Assembly: GCF_002118315.1 (NCBI RefSeq)
Contig: NZ_MTSZ01000001.1
Location: 806,001 to 870,000 of the forward strand
DNA length: 64,000 bases
Source of the DNA: Kiloniella majae
GTDB lineage: Bacteria; Pseudomonadota; Alphaproteobacteria; Kiloniellales; Kiloniellaceae
Reading direction: 5' to 3'
In this document: positions 26,842 to 35,886 of the stretch, piece by piece
How the letters are laid out: the number at the start of each line of letters is the position of its first letter
How positions within the stretch are numbered: position 1 is the first letter of the stretch
The notes under the pieces: generated by a model
What the model saw: only the letters and a program-made list of their open reading frames with translations
Told to the model about the DNA's origin: nothing
Database searches by the model: none
Program-made: the position numbers and the translations under genes

Positions 26842-28851
26842 CTATCCCAAGACAACAAGCCGTCCATCAAGCTTGGCACCTGTTTCAGGTGAAATAACCT
26901 GGCTATTGCGAATGTGAGCAATAACTTCGTTTCGATAGATCAATCCTGTATGGTCGTAGTCCAGCTTGCGCATATCAAAACTTGGAATTTCTCCCGGAAC
27001 GCCACCGCCAATTGGCTTACCGTTCCAGTTTTCACCAAAGCCGCCAAGTGCAAGATAGGTATTCACAACCATTGTATAATTTTTATCCAAACACTTCTCG
27101 ATAGGTTCACCTTTCAAGGTGATGTTCACCGCTCTCGCATCACCTGCCGATGTTCCGGGATCAATTTCATACCGAATGCCTGAAGAAAAATGCAGGAAAC
27201 CACGCGAAACAAATCCGTCAAGGTTTGTGCTTTCTACCTCTTCCTGACGTAGCAACCGCTTGGCATTTGATTGCAGCATTTCATTTATCTGTTGTCCGTT
27301 GAGACTTGCGATGTGAATGGCATCTGCATAGGGCATAACATCGTACCAGTTCTTAAAGCTTAGCGGTCCTTTCTCCACTCCGGTTGAAATACCTGTCGCG
27401 TTAAACTGTGCAAAATCGACCTGCCCCCCGGCAAAGCTTTCAGATCTCGCCAAGACCGCATCATTCATATAATTCGCGAGTTTGTTTTCCCCGACATAAC
27501 GCGATGCAATCATCTTCTCACGGGTCAGTTCAGAACTTTCAACCTTACCAATTATCTCTGCTAATTTACTGTCCAGCGCCTTGATCAGCGGGGCGATATG
27601 TTGCTTTTCAAACTGAGCATCATAGTCATCTTCGTTTTGAAGCGATGGAAATTTGGGGTCGTCAACAGCAACACGTTTATCCCGGCGTTTAATCGGATGC
27701 AGAGAAACCGAACTATACCAGTCTTTGCGACCGTTTTCTGCCGCAATCGACATGGCAATATCCCCCAGATACTTACCATGTGCTTCTGCCTGCGTAATCA
27801 ACACACCATCAATTAGATTGTTTTCATCCATCTTCTCTTCATTGAGACGCGTGTGCGTATGCCCGCCAACGACGACAACAGGCTTGTCAGTCAACTTGCT
27901 GGCAAGTCCGGCGATTGCAAAGTCGCCTTCCCCAACATCGCGTACTGTCGCTGCCTTACCTGATGTATGCTGCCCCACGCCATACCCGCAATGAGAAAGA
28001 ATAACGACAACATCAGAAATTTCAGCAACGGCTGGCAAGATGTTCTCAATCGCTTTCAACGGTCGATCAACGGCCAGTGTCTTGTCATCAGGCTGTCCAA
28101 CACGGGTATCAATGTTGGTGGTCAAGCCGACCAAACCGATGCGCAGACCTTTAATTTCAGCAATGGCCGCTGCGACGTAATCTTCGTCTCGTTTCAGATG
28201 CTGCGAGGAATGAACATTTGCTGACAACAAAGGGAAACGCGCATCTGTTTGCACTGCTTTTTTCAAAAGTTCCGCACCGCGATCAAACTCGTGATTACCA
28301 ATGGCCGCAATGTCCAGTCCTGCTGCAGAATAGGTTCTATAACCGGCATCCGCGACGAACTCATCTACGTTCCACCCCATAAGCTCATCAAAAATTGATC
28401 CGGTGTGGTCATCCCCGGCAGAGACAAAAAGCACCGCTTCGTTTTCAGCAGCTGCCGCACGTGCCGTCTTTACCCGCTGCACAATTTGGGAAAAGCGATA
28501 GGTATCCCCTTTTTTCCCATGCATTTCAGTGATGTGATTATGCATATCATTGAAATGGAGAATTCGCAGAACGCGTCGTTCTCCAGCAGCAAGTTTCGGG
28601 GACGGAACAGGATTACCTTCTTCTGTGACAATTTGTTTAATCGTGCCCCTTAACGGATCTCCCTTGAGCAGAAACAGTTTTTCTATTGATCCCAAAGGAT
28701 TTGGTGTAGCTGGAACCAGTTGCAGTTCCCCGGCCAGTGGTGCCGCATTACTGCGCATTGTTAGAAAAGGTGAAAAACCAACAGCAGATGCCGCAACGAC
28801 ACCCCCAAGAAGCAACCGACGTCGGGTCATCCCCAATGTAACATTACGCAT
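26842..28851 (-). CDS. TAT-exported bifunctional metallophosphatase/5'-nucleotidase
   Basis: From the ATG at 28851 the protein has about 669 residues. A twin-arginine signal (TRRRLLLGG, then a hydrophobic stretch) sends the folded enzyme to the periplasm. The metallophosphatase domain shows HFNDMHNH, GNHEFDRGAE and GGHTHT, the dimetal ligands. The C-terminal 5_nucleotid_C domain has the substrate region with GGFGENW. It hydrolyses nucleotides or cyclic nucleotides for phosphate or nucleoside recovery. The 45 residues before this ATG in the longer frame carry no plausible signal. Confidence 0.87.
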   Translation of the reverse strand: MRNVTLGMTRRRLLLGGVVAASAVGFSPFLTMRSNAAPLAGELQLVPATPNPLGSIEKLFLLKGDPLRGTIKQIVTEEGNPVPSPKLAAGERRVLRILHFNDMHNHITEMHGKKGDTYRFSQIVQRVKTARAAAAENEAVLFVSAGDDHTGSIFDELMGWNVDEFVADAGYRTYSAAGLDIAAIGNHEFDRGAELLKKAVQTDARFPLLSANVHSSQHLKRDEDYVAAAIAEIKGLRIGLVGLTTNIDTRVGQPDDKTLAVDRPLKAIENILPAVAEISDVVVILSHCGYGVGQHTSGKAATVRDVGEGDFAIAGLASKLTDKPVVVVGGHTHTRLNEEKMDENNLIDGVLITQAEAHGKYLGDIAMSIAAENGRKDWYSSVSLHPIKRRDKRVAVDDPKFPSLQNEDDYDAQFEKQHIAPLIKALDSKLAEIIGKVESSELTREKMIASRYVGENKLANYMNDAVLARSESFAGGQVDFAQFNATGISTGVEKGPLSFKNWYDVMPYADAIHIASLNGQQINEMLQSNAKRLLRQEEVESTNLDGFVSRGFLHFSSGIRYEIDPGTSAGDARAVNITLKGEPIEKCLDKNYTMVVNTYLALGGFGENWNGKPIGGGVPGEIPSFDMRKLDYDHTGLIYRNEVIAHIRNSQVISPETGAKLDGRLVVLG

Positions 28852-29155
28852 AACAAAAAAATCACTTTCGACAAGAAGGATAAAAAAGAAGTGGCACAAA
28901 ACTACGTCACTCTGCCCCCTATCTGTTACCTGCCTGTTACCGGGATATGACCCTGTCGTGATGTCTGAATGAAAGTAACCATTCAACTCAACTGTCCGTC
29001 AGTTTCCAGAAACTAAGTATCTTTACGCAGCATCTTTTCTAAATGGGCGTGATATTATTTTGCGCATCATAACTCTATAGCCCCGGTATAAAGCTCAAGG
29101 CTGTCTGGGTTCGCACAATATCAATTTGGCTCGCATAAAGGGGAGAGATTTCAAA
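28852..29155. promoter_or_regulatory. Divergent region, 5'-nucleotidase gene / aqpZ
   Basis: About 304 bases of intergenic DNA holding the two divergent promoters. No Pho box was recognised and no gene is seen. Confidence 0.4.
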
Positions 29156-29842
29156 ATGAACACAAAAGCATATGGTGCCGAATTTCTTGGCACCTTCTGG
29201 TTGGTTTTTGGCGGTTGTGGCGCGGCTGTTCTCGCGGCAGGTATTCCTGACCTCGGCATTGGTTTTGTTGGTGTTTCCCTAGCCTTTGGCCTTACCGTTG
29301 TTACGATGGCTTATGCCGTTGGACACATATCAGGCGGACACTTTAATCCTGCCGTTACCCTTGGCCTATGGGCGGGTGGCAAATTCGGTGCAGGACAAAT
29401 TCTTCCCTATTGGATTGCCCAACTCACTGGGGGTATTGTCGCCGCCGGATTACTCTATGTGATTGCAAGTGGTATTCCGGATTTCTCCGTAAGTAATGGT
29501 TTTGCTTCAAATGGATACGGCGAACACTCGCCTATGGGGTATTCCATGATGAGCGGCCTTCTTATCGAAGTTCTTCTAACCTTTTTCTTTCTTTTCATCA
29601 TTTTGGGTGTCACGGATGAAAAGGCCCCCGCAGGCTTTGCCCCCTTGGCTATTGGCCTCGCGCTTGTTCTCATTCACCTGATCTCCATCCCGATCACCAA
29701 CACCTCGGTAAACCCGGCTCGTAGCACTGGCCCTGCTCTCTTTGTTGGTGGATGGGCACTGGAACAACTTTGGCTCTTCTGGATTGCCCCGTTCCTTGGA
29801 GCACTGGCCGCAGGTTTCAGCTATCGATGGTTCAAATCTTGA
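29156..29842 (+). CDS. aqpZ: Aquaporin Z
   Basis: This 228-residue inner-membrane water channel has six membrane segments and both NPA loops: [11 protein letters not shown] near residue 62 and [10 protein letters not shown] near 185. The arginine after the second NPA and the short chain fit the water-selective AqpZ group rather than glycerol facilitators. The ATG at 29156 has AGGGGAGA about 9 bases upstream; the longer frame is rejected. Confidence 0.95.
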   Translation: MNTKAYGAEFLGTFWLVFGGCGAAVLAAGIPDLGIGFVGVSLAFGLTVVTMAYAVGHISGGHFNPAVTLGLWAGGKFGAGQILPYWIAQLTGGIVAAGLLYVIASGIPDFSVSNGFASNGYGEHSPMGYSMMSGLLIEVLLTFFFLFIILGVTDEKAPAGFAPLAIGLALVLIHLISIPITNTSVNPARSTGPALFVGGWALEQLWLFWIAPFLGALAAGFSYRWFKS

Positions 29843-29853
29843 AATAGTGTGAG

Positions 29854-29886
29854 ATCAAGAAAGGCTCTAGGGCCTTTCTTGATTTA
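29854..29886 (+). terminator. Intrinsic terminator of aqpZ
   Basis: ATCAAGAAAGGC (29854-29865) pairs perfectly with GCCTTTCTTGAT (29872-29883), with a 6-base loop followed by TTATT. It starts 12 bases after the stop codon. Confidence 0.82.
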
Positions 29887-30180
29887 TTCGTCTTACCAGT
29901 TTTCAGGGGGGTAACGTAATTAATAATCCTGCAAACTTCATGATTCCATTTGGACGTGAAGACCATTCTTTGTTTCTCAAAAACTTTCACAACATTACGA
30001 ATTTTCACTAACTTCTTGCTCTTCATCTCCAGCCGAAATCTCTTAAGTTATTTATAATTACAATACATTAACTAAAATTTCACTCATTCAATCCTAAACA
30101 CGATTTGTGTAATTTTATTGCGTTTTTTCATTAATATGAAATTTTGACTATCTTTTTTCATTTCACTTGTCTTTAATGTG
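29887..30180. other. AT-rich intergenic region before the XRE-cupin gene
   Basis: About 290 bases, increasingly AT-rich between 30030 and 30180. No gene or clear structure seen other than possible promoter sequence. Confidence 0.45.
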
Positions 30181-30206
30181 CCAAACATCATTTAAGTAAA
30201 GTTTGG
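30181..30206. promoter_or_regulatory. Inverted repeat CCAAAC-N14-GTTTGG upstream of the XRE-cupin gene
   Basis: CCAAAC at 30181-30186 and GTTTGG at 30201-30206 are a perfect dyad ending 8 bases before the ATG. The position suggests an autoregulatory operator for the XRE-cupin regulator. The function is inferred. Confidence 0.4.
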
Positions 30207-30214
30207 TGATACAG

Positions 30215-30841
30215 ATGGCACGGCCCAAAGTTGAGCATCTCCATAAGCACGATCTGGATAAACAGGATCTCGAAAGTGAATCCGTCACCGTCGGTGGGCA
30301 GATCCGCGATCTGCGCAAAGCCAAACGCATGTCAGTGACGACACTCGCTGAGAAAATTGGCAAGTCTGTTGGCTACGTCAGTCAGATTGAACGTGGTATC
30401 TCTGCTGTTTCCATTCCCATTCTCAACAAAATTTCTGCAGCGCTTGAGGTCTCAAATTCATGGTTTTTCCATGGAGAAGATGACGCCGACCCGACCGAGA
30501 AGGCTCATGTTGTGCGCGCGGGCAACCGTCGTCGCCTCAGCTTTACCGGATCAGGCATGGCCGAAGAGCTGATGTCCCCCGATCTTAGCGGTGATGTCGA
30601 ATTGATTATGGGTCGTTTTGAGCCGGGCTCTGCCACAGGTGAAGAACAAATTACCCGGGAAAAGGTTGAAGTTTCCGGGCACGTCATAAAAGGAAACATC
30701 GCGGTTGAAATCGGAGATCGCACCTATGAACTCAGCGTTGGTGACAGTTTTCGCATCAATCCCGGCGATCCTCATAAAACCTATAACAACGGCGCGGAAG
30801 ACGCAGAAGTCCTCTGGATACTTTCTCCGCCCCACTATTAA
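30215..30841 (+). CDS. XRE-cupin transcriptional regulator (PuuR-like)
   Basis: This 208-residue regulator has an N-terminal helix-turn-helix (about residues 31-85, MSVTTLAEKIGKSVGYVSQIE) and a C-terminal cupin (about 120-205, GDSFRINPGDPHKTYNN). This architecture is shared with regulators of putrescine, ectoine and methylamine-type metabolism that sense a small ligand in the cupin. The ATG at 30215 is chosen over TTG at 30203. The adjacent dehydrogenase at 30962 is the likely target. Confidence 0.88.
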   Translation: MARPKVEHLHKHDLDKQDLESESVTVGGQIRDLRKAKRMSVTTLAEKIGKSVGYVSQIERGISAVSIPILNKISAALEVSNSWFFHGEDDADPTEKAHVVRAGNRRRLSFTGSGMAEELMSPDLSGDVELIMGRFEPGSATGEEQITREKVEVSGHVIKGNIAVEIGDRTYELSVGDSFRINPGDPHKTYNNGAEDAEVLWILSPPHY

Positions 30842-30961
30842 CGCGATCAGTGATCGTTACTTGTTGGGGGCTGTGTTCAAGACTGATCCCAACAGAACAA
30901 AGCAATATCCCGGGGCCGCATTCCTCTTGCACTGAGCCCCCTCTTGTATGGAATTAGTAAG

Positions 30962-33448
30962 ATGGCGAATAAAAAAGCTCTTCCCGAACAGGCACAGGTT
31001 GTCATTATTGGCGGTGGTGTAATTGGTTGCTCGGTGGCCTATCACTTGACCAAACTCGGTTGGAAAGATGTCCTGCTACTGGAAAGAAAACAACTTACCT
31101 GTGGCACGACCTGGCATGCTGCCGGTCTGGTTGGTCAACTCCGTGCAACGGAAAACCTGACCAAGATGGCAAAATATACTGCTGATCTGTACAAGAACCT
31201 TGCCGCAGAAACCGGACAGGAAACCGGGCTGGTTCACACGGGCTCGGTCTCTGTTGCCCAAACCGAAGGACGCTTTGAAGAACTCAAACGCGGCGCATCC
31301 ATGGCCCGCAACTTTGGCTTAGAAGTTGACGTCATCACACCGGAACAAATTCTTGAACACTACCCTATTGCGGATGTCAGTAACCTTGTCGGTGGCGTTT
31401 ATCTGCCGGGTGACGGGCAGACAAACCCGATTGATACAACACAGGCGCTAGCCAAGGGTGCCCGTCAGGGCGGCGCCACGATTATCGAGGGTATCAAGGT
31501 CGAAGACATTATCACTGAGCCCGGTCCCGATGGTGGCAAAGTAACCGGTGTTGTCACCGACCAGGGTGAAGTTCGTGCTGAAATTGTTGTAAACTGCGGT
31601 GGAATGTGGGCACGCGAAGTGGCCGAGAAGGTCGGTGTGAATGTTCCCCTTCATGCCGCCGAACACTACTACATCGTGACCGAAGCCATCGACGGTCTGC
31701 CCAAACTACCTACTCTTCGCGACCCGGATGGCTATAATTACTACAAGGAAGACGCGGGCAAGCTTTTGATCGGCTGCTTTGAGCCAAATGCGGTACCATG
31801 GGGTCACAAAGGTATTCCAGATAACTTCTGTTTTGATGAGCTACCGGAAAACTGGGATCAGTTTACCCCCGCACTGGAAAACGCCATGGCACGTATCCCT
31901 CTGCTGGAAAGTGCTGGCATTCATACCTTCTTTAATGGTCCGGAGAGCTTTACCCCCGACAATCGTTTCTACCTCGGCGAAGCGCCTGAGATGAAGAATT
32001 TCTATGTTGCCGCCGGCTTTAACTCTACAGGTATTCAATCGGCAGGCGGCGCGGGTAAAATTCTAGCTGACTGGATTGTTCAGGGCAATTGCCCCGTTGA
32101 TATGTGGGATGTTGATATCCGTCGTGTCCAACCTTTCCAGGGCGGCGACAAATATCTCTTTGATCGTACTACAGAAGCCCTAGGTCTGCTCTATGAAATG
32201 CACTGGCCTGAAAAACAGCCCGTCACCTGTCGCGATATAAAACGCTCTCCCATTCATGATCGCCTGGAAAAAGCCAACGCCTGTTTTGGGCAAATGGCTG
32301 GCTGGGAACGCGCGAACTGGTTTGCCCCCGAAGGGGTTGAACCAAAATATGAATACTCTTACGGTCCGCAGAACTGGCATGACTACTGTGGCGCAGAATG
32401 TAAAGCAGCCCGTGAAAACGTCGCTCTTTTCGACATGAGTTCTTTCGGAAAATACATGGTGCAGGGCAAAGACGCCGTGAAAATTCTGAACCGGATTTCT
32501 GGCGCCAACATTGATGTTCCTGTTGGCAAGATGGTCTATACCCAATGGCTCAACGAACGCGGTGGTATCGAAGCCGATCTGACAGTAACACGTCTGGCAG
32601 AAAACAGCTTCATGGTGCTCTCGTCCGGAGGCACCCAGACTCGCGACTTCCACTTCCTCAATCGCCATATTTCAGAAGACGACCATTGCTTTGCAACAGA
32701 TGTCACATCCGGCTATGCACTCTTTGCTGTTATGGGGCCCAACAGCCGCGAGCTTTTGAAAAAAGTAACCCCTGCCGATCTTTCTAACGATGCCTTCCCT
32801 TTTGGCACCTGTCAGGAAATCGAAATGGGCTATGCCAAGATCAAAGCCGGACGCATCACCTATGTGGGCGAATTGGGATGGGAACTTTATATCCCATCTG
32901 AATATGCCGTTCATATCTTTGATACCCTGATGGAAGCAGGAAAAGATATGGACCTCACCCTTGGTGGCATGCACGCCGTGGATACGCTACGTCTGGAAAA
33001 AGGTTTCCGCCACTGGAGTCACGAAATTTCGGATGAAGACACCCCACTGGAAGCAGGCCTCGGCTTTGCCATTTCCTGGGACAAACCAGATGGCTTCATC
33101 GGACGCGACGCATTGTTGGAACAGAAAGGAAAACCGCTTACCAAACGGATGGTTGCCCTGCAGCTCAAGGATGCCAAAACAGCCAACGGTGAGCCACCGA
33201 TGATGTACCACAACGAGCCAATCTACAAAGGCGACAAGATTGTCGGCAAGATCACATCTGGCCGTTACAGCCATACGCTGGGCAGCACGATCGGTCTTGG
33301 CTATGTCCACGATGAAAACGGTGTTACCGCCGACTGGGTGAAAGAAGATAATTTCTCGGTCGAGATCGCCTGTGAACGCTTCGGAGCCACATTATCCTTG
33401 AAACCACTTTACGATCCAAAGTCCGAACGACCTAAAGCAGACGGGTGA
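30962..33448 (+). CDS. FAD-dependent dimethylglycine/sarcosine dehydrogenase-like protein with GcvT domain
   Basis: The protein has about 828 residues. An N-terminal FAD oxidoreductase domain (about residues 10-370) begins with [17 protein letters not shown], and the HxxG-type covalent FAD region appears as [13 protein letters not shown] central domain follows, then a C-terminal folate-binding GcvT module (about 430-820, [13 protein letters not shown]). Such enzymes oxidatively demethylate N-methylated glycines and pass the one-carbon unit to tetrahydrofolate. The exact substrate is uncertain. The preceding XRE-cupin gene probably controls it. Confidence 0.88.
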   Translation: MANKKALPEQAQVVIIGGGVIGCSVAYHLTKLGWKDVLLLERKQLTCGTTWHAAGLVGQLRATENLTKMAKYTADLYKNLAAETGQETGLVHTGSVSVAQTEGRFEELKRGASMARNFGLEVDVITPEQILEHYPIADVSNLVGGVYLPGDGQTNPIDTTQALAKGARQGGATIIEGIKVEDIITEPGPDGGKVTGVVTDQGEVRAEIVVNCGGMWAREVAEKVGVNVPLHAAEHYYIVTEAIDGLPKLPTLRDPDGYNYYKEDAGKLLIGCFEPNAVPWGHKGIPDNFCFDELPENWDQFTPALENAMARIPLLESAGIHTFFNGPESFTPDNRFYLGEAPEMKNFYVAAGFNSTGIQSAGGAGKILADWIVQGNCPVDMWDVDIRRVQPFQGGDKYLFDRTTEALGLLYEMHWPEKQPVTCRDIKRSPIHDRLEKANACFGQMAGWERANWFAPEGVEPKYEYSYGPQNWHDYCGAECKAARENVALFDMSSFGKYMVQGKDAVKILNRISGANIDVPVGKMVYTQWLNERGGIEADLTVTRLAENSFMVLSSGGTQTRDFHFLNRHISEDDHCFATDVTSGYALFAVMGPNSRELLKKVTPADLSNDAFPFGTCQEIEMGYAKIKAGRITYVGELGWELYIPSEYAVHIFDTLMEAGKDMDLTLGGMHAVDTLRLEKGFRHWSHEISDEDTPLEAGLGFAISWDKPDGFIGRDALLEQKGKPLTKRMVALQLKDAKTANGEPPMMYHNEPIYKGDKIVGKITSGRYSHTLGSTIGLGYVHDENGVTADWVKEDNFSVEIACERFGATLSLKPLYDPKSERPKADG

Positions 33449-33638
33449 AGGTCCGGGAACAAGCCCCAGCCGATTGTACCAGCCAGTCATCGGCTGCGGG
33501 CCTTCCCCGCTCGACACCACCTGCCAAGCGGGCACTCACAAGCCCGTAGAAAACCACTGTACGCCCCTCATGCTCTCCCAAGCCAGGATCGTACACCATG
33601 CATTAACTGGGTTCTATCAAATAAGGAACCAACTCTCA
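33449..33638 (+). other. GC-rich, structured 3' region after the dehydrogenase gene
   Basis: About 190 bases between the stop codon and the terminator at 33639. It is richer in GC than most spacers here and contains small inverted repeats such as AGCCGAT / ATCGGCT near 33466-33500. No tRNA or known riboswitch is recognised and the open frame across it is unconvincing. It could be a long 3' untranslated region or a small RNA. Confidence 0.35.
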
Positions 33639-33675
33639 CCGCAGCACTCTTCACCGAGTGTTGCGGTATTTTTCT
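33639..33675 (+). terminator. Intrinsic terminator downstream of the dehydrogenase gene
   Basis: CCGCAGCACTC (33639-33649) pairs with GAGTGTTGCGG (33656-33666, one G-U), followed by TATTTTTC. It lies about 190 bases beyond the stop codon. Confidence 0.82.
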
Positions 33676-33691
33676 TTTATCGCAAAGCCAG

Positions 33692-33889
33692 TTAATTCAA
33701 CTTTTTCAGATCTGATAATAAAAAGTCAAAGACATCACTACTTCTTTGATCTTTACTATTATGGCAACTCGTAAAGTTATCAGAATTTTTGAGTGAAACG
33801 CGCTTGGCTTGCTGTCCCGCTTGCTCCATAGCAGTTACCGCGTCAAGAGCCTGTAACAGTGCTCGACTGCCTTTTAGGTTTGTAGCCAT
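33692..33889 (-). CDS. Possible small protein of 65 residues
   Basis: The frame encodes MATNLKGSRALLQALDAVTA, then a polar C-terminus ending DLLLSDLKKLN-like sequence. GAGAG lies about 9 bases before the ATG. It occupies an otherwise empty gap and does not overlap another gene. No family recognised; it could be a real small gene or chance. Confidence 0.35.
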   Translation of the reverse strand: MATNLKGSRALLQALDAVTAMEQAGQQAKRVSLKNSDNFTSCHNSKDQRSSDVFDFLLSDLKKLN

Positions 33890-34055
33890 TTATGTGCGCT
33901 CTCACTTATCCGCGTATGAAGTTTCTAAAAATACGTTGCCACACTCCAAATATAATTCTGCGAAAACCACACTTGCGTTAACAACTAATAAGTGTACACT
34001 TTAGACAAGGTATCAACCCAAATAAACCCTAGGAAATAGGGGTATTAACGATTTT
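33890..34055. other. Intergenic region 3' of luxR
   Basis: No gene. An imperfect hairpin ACCCCTA / TAGGGTT near 34026-34046, read on the reverse strand and followed by TATTT, may be a weak terminator for the luxI-luxR unit. Confidence 0.4.
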
Positions 34056-34769
34056 TTAACCTAACAATCCAAGTTCCAATGCCCGCCGAACTGCAGCAGG
34101 CCGGGACTGGGTACCCAATTTATGCAAAATACCTGTGATTAACTCATTTATATAAGCTTCAGATTTTTGCAGTGCAGCGGCTATTTCTTTTGAAGACATC
34201 CCATAGGACGCCAAGGTCAAAACTTGTTTTTGTCGCGGTTTCAGCACCAAATCATCAGGCGCTAAAATTTGGATCGCAACCTGATGGAAACATTCCGATA
34301 AAATTCTTATCATTGCAGCAATTGAAGGATCAGGTTCTTTTAAATCTTTATTTTCTTCTGTCTTTGCAGCAACAATTGTCATAATCGCTTTAGCTTTAGA
34401 ACTGGACTTTAAAGGTGTTGTTAATCCAGCATAAATTCCATACACCGCTGCTTCTTCAAAAAAATGTTCAACACCCTTGGTAAACTCTGACATACACGCA
34501 GACCAAAAGAATGTTTCTCCCGCCTCAAAAGCTTTTATGAAAACAGGATCTACCTGATCATATCCTTCTTGAAAATACCTGATTTTCCACGCTTCACTGA
34601 ACGTATAAATAGAATGTTCTATATCAACATTATTTCGAGCAAAACGCATATACGCAAACTGTTGAAAACCCAGAACTGAAATAGCTTGAGAGAAACACTC
34701 CTGCAATTCGCTTGGAGTCTGGCATTGCTTCAGACGTGTAATTATTTTAACTAATTCGGCATATTCCAT
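34056..34769 (-). CDS. LuxR-type autoinducer-binding transcriptional regulator
   Basis: The ATG at 34769 is fixed by AAGGAGAGA about 7 bases upstream and gives 237 residues. The N-terminal autoinducer-binding domain has the conserved W, Y and D pattern (EAWKIRYFQEGYDQVDPV, residues about 59-76). The C-terminal LuxR helix-turn-helix follows (about 172-232, LASYGMSSKEIAAALQKSEA). It would bind the acyl-homoserine lactone made by the adjacent LuxI and control target promoters. The gene follows luxI on the same strand, separated by a perfect 17-base-pair hairpin. Confidence 0.9.
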   Translation of the reverse strand: MEYAELVKIITRLKQCQTPSELQECFSQAISVLGFQQFAYMRFARNNVDIEHSIYTFSEAWKIRYFQEGYDQVDPVFIKAFEAGETFFWSACMSEFTKGVEHFFEEAAVYGIYAGLTTPLKSSSKAKAIMTIVAAKTEENKDLKEPDPSIAAMIRILSECFHQVAIQILAPDDLVLKPRQKQVLTLASYGMSSKEIAAALQKSEAYINELITGILHKLGTQSRPAAVRRALELGLLG

Positions 34770-34791
34770 GTTCTTATCTCTCCTTAAAGTA

Positions 34792-34829
34792 GCAGCAATG
34801 TACCCTAATTTGTTAGGGTACATTGCTGC
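34792..34829 (-). repeat. Perfect 17-bp hairpin between luxI and luxR
   Basis: GCAGCAATGTACCCTAA (34792-34808) and TTAGGGTACATTGCTGC (34813-34829) are exact complements with a 4-base loop. In the transcript the hairpin ends about 7 bases before the luxR Shine-Dalgarno sequence. No U tract follows, so a simple intrinsic terminator is unlikely; it may control luxR translation or mRNA processing. Confidence 0.85.
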
Positions 34830-34854
34830 AAGGAAATCCGAAGATGATTAAACC

Positions 34855-35520
34855 TTAGCTTGCGGTTTTCATCTCTGCAAAAGAGCGCCGTTCTAAAACG
34901 GGTTGAAACAAGATCGGGTTATAAAGCTCAGATTTTTCGCCCACAGCTTGTCTGGCTCGATCAGATATTTCGACAGCAAGGGCAACAGCCTTAACAACTT
35001 TACCGCCATCCAATTGTTTTTGAGGTTCACCTAAACGTTCATAAGGCCAGTTGGCACGCTTTACCAATCTTTCCATACGTAAATCAGTGACAGTTATAAT
35101 CTGGGTTAATCCTCGTCCCAGACCGAATTCTATCATTGATAAAAACAACTCATAGGTTGTCTTTGACAATTCAGTATCCCCGCGACTTTTCAGCAAAGCT
35201 GTATCGACAGCAAATCGGCTTGATTCCATGATGCTTTCTTCTGCGGGACAGTCTTTGCCAGACAAAAGTTCCGGAAAAGTATCACGCAGCATATTCGCGC
35301 CTGTAGATGGCAGCAAACGGACACAGGCAGATACTGTCCCGTCGGCTTCCTGCTTGATCAGATAACTAGGGGACAGATCATCAAAATGATCCCGTTCCAT
35401 CTGATTTTCACCAGGAACCCAGCCTAAACGTTCACAAAAAACGCGATAACGCAGCTCAAACATGGACTTCATCTGTGGCTGGAAATGTTCGTAGTGCTTG
35501 GGATCTATTTGGAAAAACAT
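34855..35520 (-). CDS. Acyl-homoserine-lactone synthase (LuxI family)
   Basis: The ATG at 35520 has AAAGGAGAG 6 bases upstream and gives 221 residues, the usual LuxI length; the frame to 35688 is a non-coding extension. All LuxI signature residues are visible: Arg24 and Phe28 (LRYRVF), Trp34, Asp44 and Asp47, Arg68, and Glu99/Arg102 in IMESSRF. The enzyme makes an N-acyl-homoserine lactone from S-adenosylmethionine and an acyl carrier. Acyl length cannot be predicted. luxR lies just downstream. Confidence 0.94.
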   Translation of the reverse strand: MFFQIDPKHYEHFQPQMKSMFELRYRVFCERLGWVPGENQMERDHFDDLSPSYLIKQEADGTVSACVRLLPSTGANMLRDTFPELLSGKDCPAEESIMESSRFAVDTALLKSRGDTELSKTTYELFLSMIEFGLGRGLTQIITVTDLRMERLVKRANWPYERLGEPQKQLDGGKVVKAVALAVEISDRARQAVGEKSELYNPILFQPVLERRSFAEMKTAS

Positions 35521-35554
35521 ATTTCTCTCCTTTGGTTTGAGGAAGAGAAACCAT

Positions 35555-35575
35555 AATTCAATTAACACCTGAATT
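35555..35575. promoter_or_regulatory. Candidate lux-box-like dyad upstream of luxI
   Basis: AATTCA (35555-35560) and TGAATT (35570-35575) form a perfect dyad with a 9-base spacer, total 21 bases, centred about 45 bases before the luxI ATG. Size and position resemble a LuxR-binding box, but the bases do not match the Vibrio consensus, so this is inference. Confidence 0.3.
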
Positions 35576-35810
35576 TTGGATACTTTTATCAATTTATCAG
35601 AGCACACAAAAAAGTGATGGAAAGGTGCAGATACAAAAGCCTTTGGCGAGATCAACAGTAAAATGGCCAACAGTAAAATGAATGACAATATTCTCGCTGC
35701 TTAACGAAAAATAAACCAAGAACACGCCATATCTATCTCTTTGATTACACGACACTCTATAAAGTGACCTGCCAATTGGTTTCAGATAGAATCTGCCCTC
35801 GTTTCAACGA

Positions 35811-35847
35811 GGAATATTCTTCTGACGATACTTTTGGGAATATTCTT
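35811..35847. repeat. Direct repeat of GGAATATTCTT upstream of the response regulator gene
   Basis: Two identical 11-base copies start 26 bases apart (35811 and 35837), each containing the palindrome GAATATTC. They lie 40-76 bases before the start codon and may be operator sites. Confidence 0.4.
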
Positions 35848-35886
35848 TTTAGAGTTTCAAACAGTGTGTTTTAGAGTGATACAAAA

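Larger units (their letters stand above)
35521..35886. other. Divergent region, luxI / response regulator gene
   Basis: 366 bases with no convincing gene. It holds an inverted repeat at 35555-35575 near luxI and two copies of GGAATATTCTT (35811-35821 and 35837-35847) near the response regulator gene. Confidence 0.5.

Noticed and set aside
33449-33638. Possible tRNA or riboswitch
   Set aside because: No cloverleaf, no GTTCRANNY motif and no known riboswitch core could be fitted; left as an unassigned structured region.
33474-33695. 73-codon forward frame after the dehydrogenase gene
   Set aside because: It crosses the intrinsic terminator at 33639, has no ribosome site and an unlikely Pro/Cys-rich composition.
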